Shown here: in pieces, positions 9,741-18,581 of the stretch
Numbering within the stretch: position 1 is the first letter of the stretch
How the letters are laid out: each line of letters starts with the position of its first letter
Source: Planctomycetota bacterium
GTDB lineage: Bacteria; Planctomycetota; MHYJ01; WSZJ01; JACPWG01
Direction of reading: 5' to 3'
Assembly (NCBI GenBank): GCA_016197205.1
Contig: JACPWG010000145.1
Span: 1 to 64,000, forward strand
DNA length: 64,000 nucleotides
Position numbers and translations under genes: made by a program
Notes under the pieces: generated by a model
The model's input: the letters and a program-made list of their open reading frames with translations, nothing else
The model's database searches: none
Told to the model about the DNA's origin: nothing

Positions 9741-9850
9741 GTACAATGCGGTTCGGTCTTGTCCCGCATCAAAGGCTGCCCCGCGCTACGGGAACCATCT
9801 TTTCGCTCGTCCGGGCGCGCGCACGAGGGCCAGTTTGAGGGTCCGCAAGC

Positions 9851-10084
9851 ATGGATGCCCTGCTCTCCCGCATCACGATGGATCCTGCCGTTTGTCACGG
9901 CAAGCCCTGCGTTCGCGGGCTGCGCTACCCGGTAGAGACGTTGCTCGAGCTGCTCGGTTCGGGCATGACCCCAGACGAGATCCTTGCCGACTATGAGGAT
10001 CTTGAGCGAGAGGACCTGCTGGCGGCTCTCACGTTCGCTGCGAGGCTGAGCCAATCCAAGCGGCTCGATCCGGTCGAGTCGTGA
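9851..10084 (+). CDS. DUF433 antitoxin-like protein
   Basis: This 77-residue protein has the DUF433 pattern: RITMDPAVCHGKPCVRGLRY, a helix-turn-helix-like segment VETLLELLGSGMTPDEILADY, then EDLEREDLLAAL. DUF433 proteins are DNA-binding antitoxins, usually paired with a DUF5615 PIN-like toxin. The next gene is exactly that and overlaps this stop by 3 bases (GTG start in GTGA). A candidate promoter lies at 9712-9740. The antitoxin frame is intact although the toxin frame is broken. Confidence 0.85.
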   Translation: MDALLSRITMDPAVCHGKPCVRGLRYPVETLLELLGSGMTPDEILADYEDLEREDLLAALTFAARLSQSKRLDPVES

Positions 10085-10434
10085 GATTCATCGTGGACGC
10101 GCATCTGCCGAAGCGGATGGCGCGCTGGTTGGTCGATGCCGGTTGTGATGCGCTGCACACCTTGGACTTGCCCGGAGGGAACCGCACTTCCGATGACCAG
10201 CTCGTCGCATGCGCGGATGGCGAAGGGCGAGTGTAGGTGACCAAGGACGCGGATTTCGTCAACTCTCACTTGCTCCGGGACATGCCCGCTAAACTGCTTC
10301 TGATCTCGACTGGGAACATCAGCAATCGCGATCTGGAGCTGTTGGTGCGGCCCATGATTCCACGCGTCATGCTGGAGTTCCGTCAGCACGCCTTCCTGGA
10401 GCTCGGTCGCAGCGGAATCTTCGTTCGGGGGTAG
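10081..10434 (+). pseudogene. DUF5615 PIN-like toxin with an in-frame TAG
   Basis: The frame opens at a GTG overlapping the DUF433 stop, with FIVDAHLPKRMARWL and DALHTLDLPGGNRTSDDQL, the N-terminal acid and NRTSD block of DUF5615 (Mut7-C/PIN-like) toxins. A TAG at 10234-10236 interrupts it, immediately followed in the same frame by VTKDADFVNSHLL, the conserved second acidic motif. The frame then reads to 10434 with FLELGRSGIFVRG. The two parts together make a normal-length toxin of about 117 residues. The likely explanation is a nonsense mutation that silenced the toxin while the antitoxin stayed intact. Confidence 0.8.
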
Positions 10435-11048
10435 CGGTTCGCGAGGAGCAGCAACTTGACGAGTCGCGTCAGGAGAAAAGTGAAAAATGAAGAATGACCA
10501 CCGCTAGAAGGGTCAGCCGCGTGCTCCGGACCGTGTCGCTAGTGGCTAGTTTTCATAGCGTTCGACCGAATTGATGCGGGAGTGAGACGGTGCACCGAGC
10601 CGTACCATGTGCGCAGAGTGAAGTCGGCAATGTGTGGACACGCGGGGCGGGCGCATCGAACTACAAAGCCTGCCGCCAAACCGATGAACTGCCCGTGGCC
10701 TACGGTCGAAAAACTAGCGACTAGCGACTAGCGACACGGTCCCGTTCTCATTCTCAAGAGGGAGGCAGGGCGGACGGGAGCCGCGGGACCGCCCGCTCAC
10801 GCTCGCGGTTCTGTTGGACTGGGCGCCAGGTCGGAGGGAGGCGTCGGGTCGGGAGATCGACGGGGCCCGCCGGGGTCGCGCACCCCCTGACCTGATGTGG
10901 AATGCCAAGTTGGTTGCGGCCGGCGGCCGCTCTGTGACCTTGTGTCCGGCGAGGTGGTGCCAAGCGACGAAGCGCGCTCGTGGACGCTCCCGACATGGAG
11001 CTTCCGCGCCGGGAAGGGGTCCCGCGCCGGGGGTTCGCCGGCCGGCTA
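10435..11048. other. Non-coding spacer
   Basis: I see no convincing gene. There are short repeated words (ACTAGCGACTAGCGAC near 10715-10735 and a related CTAGTGGCTAG near 10540) and a GCTCACGCTCGCGGTT motif near 10800 that recurs elsewhere in spacers. Open frames here lack recognisable protein features. Confidence 0.4.
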
Positions 11049-11122
11049 CTACCCCGGGCGGGATGGCGGGATTCGGCCGGCGTCACCGGCACGGGACGCG
11101 GATCTGGCCGTCACGGGCGCGG

Positions 11123-11146
11123 GGCCGCGATCCGTGGATCGCGGCC
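11123..11146. repeat. Perfect 10-bp-stem palindrome beside the retroelement repeat
   Basis: GGCCGCGATC and its exact complement flank a 4-base centre, giving a stable hairpin or cruciform. It starts ~20 bases beyond the AAC-rich repeat, on the side matching the 3' end of the coding direction. In the Bordetella phage retroelement a hairpin of similar size follows the variable repeat and is needed for target recognition. The same role here is inference. Confidence 0.6.
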
Positions 11147-11165
11147 GGCAGGCGAGCGACGGATT

Positions 11166-11270
11166 GGAGGGGCGGAACCCGACGTTGTTGTCGCGGTTCC
11201 CGGGCTCGTTCCTGTTGCGGTTGGCGGAGCGGCAGTTGACGGCGTTGTTGTTCCAGGAGCCGCCCCGGGG
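11166..11270 (-). repeat. Diversity-generating retroelement repeat (template-like)
   Basis: Read on the minus strand, this ~105-bp segment encodes RGGSWNNNAVNCRSANRN and then RNEPGNRDNNVGFR. That is the signature C-terminus of C-type-lectin/FGE-fold proteins diversified by retroelements. Almost every Asn is AAC, so adenines sit where adenine-specific mutagenesis would act; this is what an unmutated template repeat looks like. It lies ~50 bases downstream of the reverse transcriptase remnant on the same strand. No FGE-type domain precedes it and no second copy was found in the window, so the target gene is missing here. Confidence 0.75.
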
Positions 11271-11322
11271 CACACGGTTCGACGAGCCCGATGCGACCCG
11301 CGCCCCTCGGGACCGCTGGGGT

Positions 11323-12096
11323 TCACAGTTCGAGCGGTTTCAGCTCCTTGCGGCGCAGCCCCAAGGATCGGGCGCGATCCAGGTGCGCGAGCATCGACCC
11401 GGTCGCCGCGGCGAGTTCGGCGGCCGACAGGAGGCCGCGTCGGACGCGGTGCACGCGTTCGCCCAGCCGCTGCCGGAAGCGGCGCTATGTGGCGCGCCGG
11501 ACCCGCGGCCCGGAAGCGATCATGCGGAAGCCGAGAAACGGCCAGCCCCGAGCCGAAGGGTAAATCTGGGTCGCCCGCTCCTTCGCGCGCACCTTCATCT
11601 CGCCGGCCAAAAACAGGATCAGCCCGGACCTCATGGCCAGGGCGTGCGCCCTGTCCCTCGCGCCCAGCGCCAGGTCGTCCATGTAGCGGACGTAGCCGAG
11701 CGGACGCAGCTCCTGCCGGACGAAGCGGTCGACCCGGTCCAGGTAGAGGTTCGCGAGCCATTGGCTCGTGAGGTTGCCGATCGGAAGCCCCTTGCCATCG
11801 ACGCCGCCGTGCTCGATGATGCGACCGAGCAGCTCCAGCAGGCGTCGGTCCTTGAAGGTGCGCGCCAGGATTTCCTTGAGCACGCCGTGGTCCATGCTCG
11901 GGTAGCAGCGCTCGATGTCGGAGCGCAGGACCCACGGCGCTCGTCGGGTCAGGGCCTGCGCCCGCCGCAGGGCGGCATCGACGCCCTTCCCCTTGCGGCA
12001 CGCGCACGAGTCCGGGTCGAACCTGCGTTCCAGGTACGGCTCCAGTACGGCCACGATGGCGTGGTGCAGGACGCGGTCGCGGAAAGGCGCCGCCTT
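11323..12096 (-). pseudogene. Retroelement reverse transcriptase, 5'-truncated with an internal TAG
   Basis: The frame begins abruptly with KAAPFRDRVLHHAIVAVLEP, which in relatives is an internal motif ~70 residues into the protein. It continues through YACRKG-like SCACRKGKGVD, VLRSDIERCYPSMDH, GLPIGNLTSQWLANLYLD, the catalytic box YVRYMDDLAL and GWPFLGFRM. A TAG at 11485-11487 interrupts it, and the same frame resumes with RRFRQRLGERVHRVRRGL up to a TGA at 11323. The N-terminal domain is missing and an in-frame TGA precedes the first motif. This is a decayed retroelement RT; the adjacent AAC-rich repeat supports the diversity-generating type over a group II intron or retron. Confidence 0.8.
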
Positions 12097-13117
12097 TCAG
12101 GCAGAACTTCGCGGCCTTGGCGTCGAGCTTCCATAGCAGCGAGTTTCCATTTCGCCCCAGTTTCGGTGGATCGAAGGATCGCCACGCATAGTCGAGTTTC
12201 CGCCGGACCGAGGCCAAGCGGGTGGGTTCGGCGGCACCGAGCTGCGCGACGCAGAACGCGAAGTACTGATGGAATTCCAGCATCCGCAGGCCACGGGCCT
12301 CCGCCGCCTTTTGCCAGACCAACCAAGGTTGCCTTCCGCGCCGACGGAAGCACGCGAATTTGGAGAGGCGCATCACACCCACGGCCACCGTGGCTCCGTC
12401 GAAAACGGGGACGACACGTGGGAAGAAGTGGTGGACCAGTTTCGAGCCGAAAGCGGGCTGCGCGATTATTGTCGGCTTGATGAGAGAGCTGCCGTAGACC
12501 GACCCGTGGATCGCATGCACCACCTCAGCCTACTGCGGCAGAGCGAGCTCTAGCAGGTCGGCTATGCAGATAGTTCGACGCTTGTTGAGCACTGCGGCGA
12601 GGGCGAGGATGGGCGCTTCAGCCGTCCGGCGGAAGGACTCCAGGTCCACGACCACGCCTCGCCTCGCCTGCCAGCAGCCGAGCATGTTCCAGGCGACCCC
12701 AAGGCGAGCGCGGACAACGCGCGGGTCCGACCAAAGCCAGGGTCGCCAAGCACCGGACGCTCCCGGCGAGGCGGTGAACGCGGCGGAGAAGGGTCGCAAA
12801 TAGGGACCGAAAGAGTCCAGGTCGTAAGTTAACTCCAGGAGCTGCAGTCTGACGAAAGCGATCATCGGCGGCCCCGTTGAGGTCCGACCCAGCATGGCAA
12901 GCCGGAGTCTCGAGCAAGTCCAGTCCTGCCCCTTGCGTCCGACGAACGATATCAGAACCCGCGGAGACGGATAAGCATTCCACTGGGGGCACCCGGGTTC
13001 GCTAGGACGTCCAAGTCGTTCCCCGCCATGACGCATCGCGTCATCCGCATGAATGCCGCGCCCCCCTCCGCCTTTCTGCCGAGAGTTATTTTTCGAGGCC
13101 GGCGCTGGCGACCGCAA
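12097..13117 (-). pseudogene. Unknown protein, frame interrupted by TAG and cut by the RT fragment
   Basis: One minus-strand frame runs from about 13117 to the RT junction, with a single TAG at 12530-12532. Before the stop it reads DLDSFGPYLRPFSAAF and VVVDLESFRRTAEAPILAL. After it comes GSKLVHHFFPRVVPVFDG and RSFDPPKLGRNG. The KLVHHFFPRVVPVFD pattern resembles small helical proteins with a lid motif, but I cannot name a family. Its 3' end fuses directly to RT sequence in another frame at ~12096, so the junction is probably a rearrangement. The true start is unclear. Confidence 0.4.
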
Positions 13118-13150
13118 GGTCGGCGAGCTGCTTTTCGGCCAATGGAACGC

Positions 13151-14158
13151 TCACCGTCCACGAAGGGAAGCGTACCGATAGTACACTTCCAACGTCAGGG
13201 TGTTGAGGGCGGTTGCATAGACGCGCCCACCCTCGAAGCCCCAACGGTCGTCGGCATCCCAGCTCCCCTCGGAGCAGCCGTTCCTCCGCGATAGTTGGTT
13301 AGGCAGGAGCGCGACGATCAGCGCCTCGTTCCACCTTTGCCAATCTGGCCCCGACGGCCCGTCATAGGTGAAGAGCGCGTAAGTGCCGTAGTACCAGTAG
13401 TAGTAGTCGTTGGTCTTGTGCTCCCTGTCCCACGTCGGCAGGTCGGTGGTGAGCGCATTGGCCCCCGCCGCGTGGCTTCCGGCCCGCGCCGCGGTGTCGG
13501 GGAAGAGCAAGCAGAAGATCGAAAGTGCGGTCATGGTTTGGTGATTGACGAAGTCTTCGTTTCGGCCTGGTACAACGACCTTTATTCCTGCATCGTCGCG
13601 GCTCATGTACCCCGTCAGCCCATGGGAGTCCGTGACATCCGCCATGTACCTGCTGGCCGTTGCGCACGTCGTCCGATCCACCTGGAGGCCGGCCATCTCC
13701 GCCACGCGGAGGGCCATGAAGCACCACCCGGTCACCGAGGTATCCGTCTCGCCCGAGCGGGCCTGATAGCGCCAGCCCCGCCCGGGGTTCTGCGAAGCGA
13801 GCAGGAAGTCGACCGCCTTCTGCGCCGGCGCGCGAAAGAGGTCGGATCGCGTCATGGCGTACGCCTCGGCCAGGGCCATGCAGGCGATGGCGTGGTTGTA
13901 GATGTACTTGAGCGAAGACTTCGAACCCACGCAGCCCATCTCATCCTGCTGGTCGATGAGCCAGCGCAGCCCGCCCTTGACGACCTCCCCCATGACCACG
14001 GTCTTGCCGGTCTGAGTGTCGAGGTAGGTGTCGCGGGAGGTGTGGGTGTGGCCCGCGCCCAGGAAGGCCAGGACGGAGAGCCCGGTCAAGCCCACGTCGT
14101 AGTAGGCGTAGCCCTTCCCGGCGCAGAGCGCGCCCTTGCACTGCTGGTCGAAGTCCAC
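13151..14158 (-). CDS. Terpenoid-cyclase/prenyltransferase-like alpha-toroid domain protein
   Basis: The ~335-residue sequence has the repeated helix pairs of the squalene-cyclase/prenyltransferase alpha-alpha toroid: YAYYDVGLTGLSVLAFLGAG, GLRWLIDQQDEMGCVG, YNHAIACMALAEAY, AVDFLLASQNPGRGWRYQ and TSVTGWCFMALRVAEMAG. The DxDD catalytic motif of squalene-hopene cyclases is not visible. Homologous planctomycete proteins are common and mostly uncharacterised. The nominal start is a GTG inside the first repeat, so the N-terminus looks missing. The upstream kinase frame overlaps by 73 bases and, with a -1 shift at a run of five C on the plus strand (14187-14191), would read straight into this domain. 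I suspect one fused gene. Confidence 0.7.
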   Translation of the reverse strand: MDFDQQCKGALCAGKGYAYYDVGLTGLSVLAFLGAGHTHTSRDTYLDTQTGKTVVMGEVVKGGLRWLIDQQDEMGCVGSKSSLKYIYNHAIACMALAEAYAMTRSDLFRAPAQKAVDFLLASQNPGRGWRYQARSGETDTSVTGWCFMALRVAEMAGLQVDRTTCATASRYMADVTDSHGLTGYMSRDDAGIKVVVPGRNEDFVNHQTMTALSIFCLLFPDTAARAGSHAAGANALTTDLPTWDREHKTNDYYYWYYGTYALFTYDGPSGPDWQRWNEALIVALLPNQLSRRNGCSEGSWDADDRWGFEGGRVYATALNTLTLEVYYRYASLRGR

Positions 14159-16995
14159 GCCGGTCCAGTGGCCGTCCCGGATTCTTCCCCCTTGGCCATC
14201 GCCTGAGCGTAACTCGCATCGGCTGTCCGTCGCACGTCTTCTTCCCGGCGCCGCAAGTCGGTTTCCGCCCGCTCTGTCTCGGCCCTCACGGCGTCCGCGC
14301 GAGCCTTCCTCGCGCGATGCGCGGCTTCAGTCGCCTTTGCGTCCCCCGGCTTGGCAGCCAGGGCCTGCGCAAAGCCATTGTCGGCCCCGTCGTAATCTCT
14401 CCGATCGAGGGCCTCCTCGCCGGTCCGCATTGCCCCGAGATACCGGGTCTCCACTGCCTGACGTGTCTCCTCTTCCTTCCGCTTCCGTTCCGCAAGCTCA
14501 CCTTGAACGCGCGATGCCTCGGTCGAGCTCGGATCGAAGGCGAGCGCCCGCCCGACTGCGGCCTGTGCCTTGTCCCACTCGCGGTCCCTGATGCGCGCCC
14601 GCGCGTCGGCCAGCGCGCTATCGAGAGCCGCTCGCACGGCCGCGGCCTCCTGCTCTTCGAGCGACTTCACGAAGGCCCGGGCCTCCTGCCGCACGGGCTC
14701 GGCGTCCTGCCCCTCCGCGAAGGCCCGCGCGAGGTTGACGGCCGCGCTGTGGGGGTGAGGGTCGGGCGCCGGCTCGCCTGTCGGGAGGGCCGCACGCGCC
14801 TTCGTCTTCACGGCCTCGAACGCCTCGCGGGCCTGGTCGAGCTTGAGCTGCACGAGCAGCCCTTCCGCCTCGGCGGAGTCGGGGACAAACCCGAGCGCGC
14901 GAGCCGCCGCGGCCGCTGCGCCCGACCGGTCGTGGGCCAGCCGTTTCTCGCGCGCCTCCGCCAGGGCCTTCTCGTGGCCTGCCCGGACCGCCTCCGCCTC
15001 CTGCCGCTCCAGGGTCCCGAGGAACTCCCGGGCCGTGTCGACGGAGCCGCCTGCGTCCGGTCCTTCGGCGAACGTGCGGACGAGCTCGATGGCCGTACGA
15101 TAGGGGTGAGCCTCCGCCGCGGGCTCGGCGAAGATTGCCGCGAGCGCCTTCGACTTCACCGAGGCGAACGCTGCGGCCGCACGGCCCGTGCTGATCGCGG
15201 ACTCGACCGCGGTAGCGTCCTCCGAATCGGCTCGGAAGCCGCGGGCCCGCCGCACGGCCGCCTCCGCGCCCTGCCAGTCGGAGAGCTTCGCCTTTTCGCG
15301 CGCGTCCGCGATGGCCTCGTCGTGGGCCCGCTTCGCAGGCTCCAGGTCGACGGACGGGGAGGCGGGCGCGGTTCCAGCGCCCGCGCTCTTCGTCGGCGCG
15401 GCGCCCGGGGGCGGCGAGGCGGGCCCCGCGGCGCCAGTGTGCGTGGCCCCCCACGGATCGGCGATCCACCCGAACTGCCACGCGAGCGCCGCGGCGGTGA
15501 CGAGGACCGCGGCGGCAAGCGCCACGGCCCGACGACGGCCGGCTCGGGCCCGGGGCGCCGCGGCAACGGAGCACGGCGCTTGGTCGGCCGCCGTCGCCTG
15601 CGAGGGAGAGGTGCCCGCTTCCGCGCGGGACGAAGTGGGCGCGTTCGCACCTCCGCCGGACGGGGGTGCCGCGGTCGGCCGCGTTTTGCCCTGCGGCGCA
15701 TCGACCGTCGGCCCCGTGGTCCGGTCCGCGGTCGGCGGGAACGCCTCCGTGCGCCGCGCAGGTCCCGGCGCCGATTCCGCGACCTGCCCATCGGGGACCG
15801 TCGGACCCGTGGCCCGGTCTATCGTGGCCGACAGCGGTTCGACAGGCCCGCTGTCCGTTCGCCGGCCGCCGCCCAGCAGCCCCTGCAGTTCGTGCCGCAG
15901 GTCGCGCGCGGTCGCGGGGCGGTCCGCCGGCTCCTTCGCCAGGCAGCGCACGACGAGCGCCTCCAGCCCCGGTAGGTCCGCGTCCGTCGCACCCGCCTGC
16001 TCGAACGGCGGGGCGGCGTGGAGGAGGATCTTCATCGCGATCTCCCGCGGGTTCCGCCCTTCGAACGGACGCCGCCCGGTGACCGCCTGATACAGCACCG
16101 CGCCCATCGAGAAGAGGTCGCTCCGCGCGTCGATTTCCAAACCCTGCGCCTGCTCGGGGCTCATGTACGCGAGCGTCCCCACCATCGCCCCCGTCGCCGT
16201 CAGGCTCGGCCCGTCGTCGTCCATCGCGCCGCCATCGTGCAGGATCTTCGCGACCCCGAAGTCCAGCACCTTCACCTCCCAGCGCCCGCCTTCTCCGTCC
16301 GACACGATCAGGTTCGCCGGTTTGAGGTCGCGGTGGACGATCCCCTTGCCGTGGGCGTATTCGAGGGCCCGCAGGACGGGGATTGCCAGGCGCGCGGCCT
16401 CGCGCGCCGGCAGTCGGCCCCGCCGCTTGAGGAGCGAGGAGAGCGTCTCGCCCGGGCAGAGGTCCATCGTGAGGTAGAGCAGCCCCTCCCACTCGCCGAC
16501 CTCGCGCAGGGGGACGAGGTTCGTGTGGATGAGCCCCATGAGAATGCGCGCCTCGCGGAAGAAGCGCTCGCGGATGCCGGGGTCGAGGAGGAGACCGGGA
16601 TGCAGGGTCTTGAGGGCGAAGTCCGCGCGCAGCACGCGGTGGTGGACCCGGTAGACCTCCCCGAAGCCGCCGGCGCCGAGGACCTGGCGGACTTCGTACT
16701 TGCCGTCCACGATCGCGCCGAGCGAGAGGGCCGACGGCGGCGTGGCGCCGTGGACGGGGGGCGCGGGTGAAGCCACGGGGGGCGCCGCGGGAGGCGGGGA
16801 GGGGACCGGCGGCGACGGAGGCAGGCCACGGGACGCAGGGGAGGCCCGACCTTGCTGAGGCGCCGCTGCGGCCCCCGACGCGGCCCGGGGGGTCTTCGCG
16901 CGCGGGACGGGCGTGCGACAGGCGGGACAGGCCTCGACCCCCGTCGGAAGCGGCGCACGACAGACGAGGCAAGGGGTCGCTCCGCCGTCGGGCAT
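14086..16995 (-). CDS. Zinc-ribbon Ser/Thr protein kinase with TM segment and coiled repeats
   Basis: Start ATG at 16995 follows GGAG by ~7 bases. Residues 9-26 form a Cys4 zinc ribbon (CLVC, CPAC). A Pro/Ala linker leads to a full Hanks-type kinase domain with GAGGFGEVY, FALKTL, GIVHRDLKPANL and VLDFGVAK. A Pro/Thr linker follows, then one transmembrane segment around residue 500 (VALAAAVLVTAAALAW). The outer part has three or more repeats of ~100 residues with A-x-R-A-L-G-F motifs, predicted coiled or TPR-like. The last ~30 residues (from GTATGPAW) look out of frame, overlapping the terpenoid-cyclase-like domain. Role: membrane signalling by Ser/Thr phosphorylation; ligand unknown. Confidence 0.85.
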   Translation of the reverse strand: MPDGGATPCLVCRAPLPTGVEACPACRTPVPRAKTPRAASGAAAAPQQGRASPASRGLPPSPPVPSPPPAAPPVASPAPPVHGATPPSALSLGAIVDGKYEVRQVLGAGGFGEVYRVHHRVLRADFALKTLHPGLLLDPGIRERFFREARILMGLIHTNLVPLREVGEWEGLLYLTMDLCPGETLSSLLKRRGRLPAREAARLAIPVLRALEYAHGKGIVHRDLKPANLIVSDGEGGRWEVKVLDFGVAKILHDGGAMDDDGPSLTATGAMVGTLAYMSPEQAQGLEIDARSDLFSMGAVLYQAVTGRRPFEGRNPREIAMKILLHAAPPFEQAGATDADLPGLEALVVRCLAKEPADRPATARDLRHELQGLLGGGRRTDSGPVEPLSATIDRATGPTVPDGQVAESAPGPARRTEAFPPTADRTTGPTVDAPQGKTRPTAAPPSGGGANAPTSSRAEAGTSPSQATAADQAPCSVAAAPRARAGRRRAVALAAAVLVTAAALAWQFGWIADPWGATHTGAAGPASPPPGAAPTKSAGAGTAPASPSVDLEPAKRAHDEAIADAREKAKLSDWQGAEAAVRRARGFRADSEDATAVESAISTGRAAAAFASVKSKALAAIFAEPAAEAHPYRTAIELVRTFAEGPDAGGSVDTAREFLGTLERQEAEAVRAGHEKALAEAREKRLAHDRSGAAAAAARALGFVPDSAEAEGLLVQLKLDQAREAFEAVKTKARAALPTGEPAPDPHPHSAAVNLARAFAEGQDAEPVRQEARAFVKSLEEQEAAAVRAALDSALADARARIRDREWDKAQAAVGRALAFDPSSTEASRVQGELAERKRKEEETRQAVETRYLGAMRTGEEALDRRDYDGADNGFAQALAAKPGDAKATEAAHRARKARADAVRAETERAETDLRRREEDVRRTADASYAQAMAKGEESGTATGPAWTSTSSARARSAPGRATPTTTWA

Positions 16996-17486
16996 GGTGC
17001 TGCTCCGTGGGCCTGTCGGTGTCGCCGGAGTCTGGGCCGCCGCCGCCCGGCCCGCCGCGGATGCACCGCGGAGGCACCGTGGATTCTAAATCGCGCGTCC
17101 CACGGTGTCAACTGCGGACCGGTTTCGCCGTGATTCAGAGGTATGCTATTCCTCCGCAGGATTTGCGCTCGACGCGCAAACCCTGCGTCGGCTCGTGGTA
17201 GGGGCACGGCGCGGTCGTGCCCGCGAAGCGTCGACTCGCGATCGACCTTGCGCGCCGGCTACCCGCATTGGACCATGCCGGATTCGGCTCCCACGGCAAC
17301 CTGCCTACCGCGGATGGCCGCAACCAAAGTTGAGCGAGGCTGCCACGCTCGCGGTTCTGTGTGCCCGTTCTCCATCCGAACGCCGGCGCCGCAGGTCGAT
17401 GGCCGCGCTCGTGCAGCCCCAACACGGCTCGCCCGTAGCTTCTCCATGACAAGACTCCGGACGTTCCTGGGCCACGCGGCGCCCGC
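16996..17486. other. Non-coding spacer with hairpin repeats
   Basis: No gene is supported. It contains a 13-bp-stem hairpin at 17156-17186 (GCAGGATTTGCGC, loop TCGAC, one mismatch) related to one at 31467-31495. A GTAGGGGCACGGC motif follows near 17199, of a type repeated near 55966. Confidence 0.45.
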
Positions 17487-17627
17487 TCAGACCTCCTTCC
17501 GGTTCGCCCCCCCCTGCGCCACCAGGTTCGAGGCGTGATGGAGCGACTCGAACGTCCCGGCGTCCGTCCACCAGCCCCGCAGGAGATCGTGGGCCAGCGT
17601 CCGCTCCTCGATGTACCGGTACGACGG
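17487..17627 (-). pseudogene. C-terminal remnant of an RmlA-like sugar nucleotidyltransferase
   Basis: The minus strand encodes YRYIEERTLAHDLLRGWWTD followed by AGTFESLHHASNLV and a stop at 17487. This matches the conserved C-terminal end of glucose-1-phosphate thymidylyltransferases (Y-I-E-x-G-T-L ... GWWTDAGTFESL). Nothing of the nucleotide-binding N-terminus is present. Upstream it fuses in frame to a RAYT fragment. It is debris from an RmlA-type gene. Confidence 0.7.
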
Positions 17628-17783
17628 GACCGTGAATCCGCGCACGTAGTGTCCGTTCACAGGTCGCATCCACCGCGCCAGCTCTGCCTGGGGGGTGCGC
17701 ACCAGCAAGTGGTAATGGTTCGGCATGAGGCAGTAGGCGTGCACTTCCAGGACGCCCTGCTCGACCAGCCCGCCCAGGATTCG
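17628..17783 (-). pseudogene. RAYT transposase fragment with an intact HUH motif
   Basis: This ~155-bp piece is nearly identical to the middle of the RAYT gene at 9.3-9.5 kb. It encodes LVEQGVLEVHAYCLMPNHYH followed by LLVRTPQAELARWM and ends in VRGF. Unlike the longer copy it keeps the Tyr between the two His. It is sandwiched between a kinase fragment and an RmlA fragment. Confidence 0.8.
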
Positions 17784-17799
17784 CGGTCCGGACTCCGGA

Positions 17800-18581
17800 G
17801 CGCGGTCCGGACTGGGAGCCGGGGGTCGCGCTTCAAACGGTCGGCGAGGCTCTCCCCATCGACGATTACCATCGCGATGAAGTGTCGGCCGAACAGGTAG
17901 ACCTGGACGATGTTCGGGCGCTGGAGGCGGCCGGCGGCGCGGGCCTCGCGTTCGAAGCGTTGGACGGCGTCCGAGGATTCGGTCGCCGAGGCGGGGAGGA
18001 GCTTGACGCAGACGGTGCGCTGGAGAGAGAGCTGCTCGGCGAGGTAGACGGCCCCCATGCCGCCGCGTCCGAGGAGGCGGGTGAGGCGAAATTCGCCGTG
18101 CAGTGTCCGGCCGATCATCGGATCGGCGGGGGTGGCTGGGGCCGCGGTGGAGGCGCTCGCAGGGAAGGAGGTCAGGCCTGGGTCGATCGCCGGCGGGATG
18201 AAGATCTGCGCAGTCGCCGCGGACGGCACGGTCGCGGCGCGTGAGGCGGGTGACGGGGTCGAGGCGGGTAGGGCGGCCCGGGTACCGCTCGCGACGGCCG
18301 TCAGCGTCACAGGCGTGGGCAACCCGGTCGGCGAGGACGGGAGCGGCCGACGGGCGGTCCGTGCCCGCCCCCGGGCAGAGCCGCGCGAGCTGCCCCTGGG
18401 TGAAGTGCCCGCGCGAGACCGGGAGCGAACCGAGATCCGCCGGCGGCGAGGTGCCCCGCCGAAGGTCGAGGCATTCCTCCAACTCGGCGAGCGTGAGGAG
18501 CCCTTCGCGAACGACCGCCTCGCCGAGTTTCCGATCGCGTGCCTCCGCGCCGGAAACGCCGTCGCCGGCCCCGGTGCCCAT
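17800..18581 (-). pseudogene. Ser/Thr kinase fragment (N-terminal module plus N-lobe), frameshifted
   Basis: From an ATG at 18581 the frame encodes a helical module (RKLGEAVVREGLLTLAELEE then LGSLPVSRGHFTQGQLARL), typical of the N-terminus of some planctomycete kinases. Between ~18400 and 18320 coding moves to another frame. That frame holds an Ala/Pro linker and a kinase N-lobe: EFRLTRLLGRGGMGAVYLAE, VCVKLLPAS, RFEREARAAGRLQRPNIVQV and VDGESLADRLKRD. It stops there, at a junction with a RAYT fragment. The HRD and DFG motifs are missing, so this is a truncated and frameshifted pseudogene. Confidence 0.75.

Noticed and set aside
11111..12096. Continuation of the unknown-protein frame through the RT region
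   Set aside because: Past ~12096 the recognisable coding is RT in another frame; the open frame there is only Arg/Pro/Gly-rich noise.
9393..12532. Reassignment of TAG to an amino acid in this organism
   Set aside because: Several intact genes (MoxR, DUF1579, the C39-metallopeptidase, the STN protein) end at TAG exactly where the domain ends, and read-through gives nonsense. Kept only as a suppression question.
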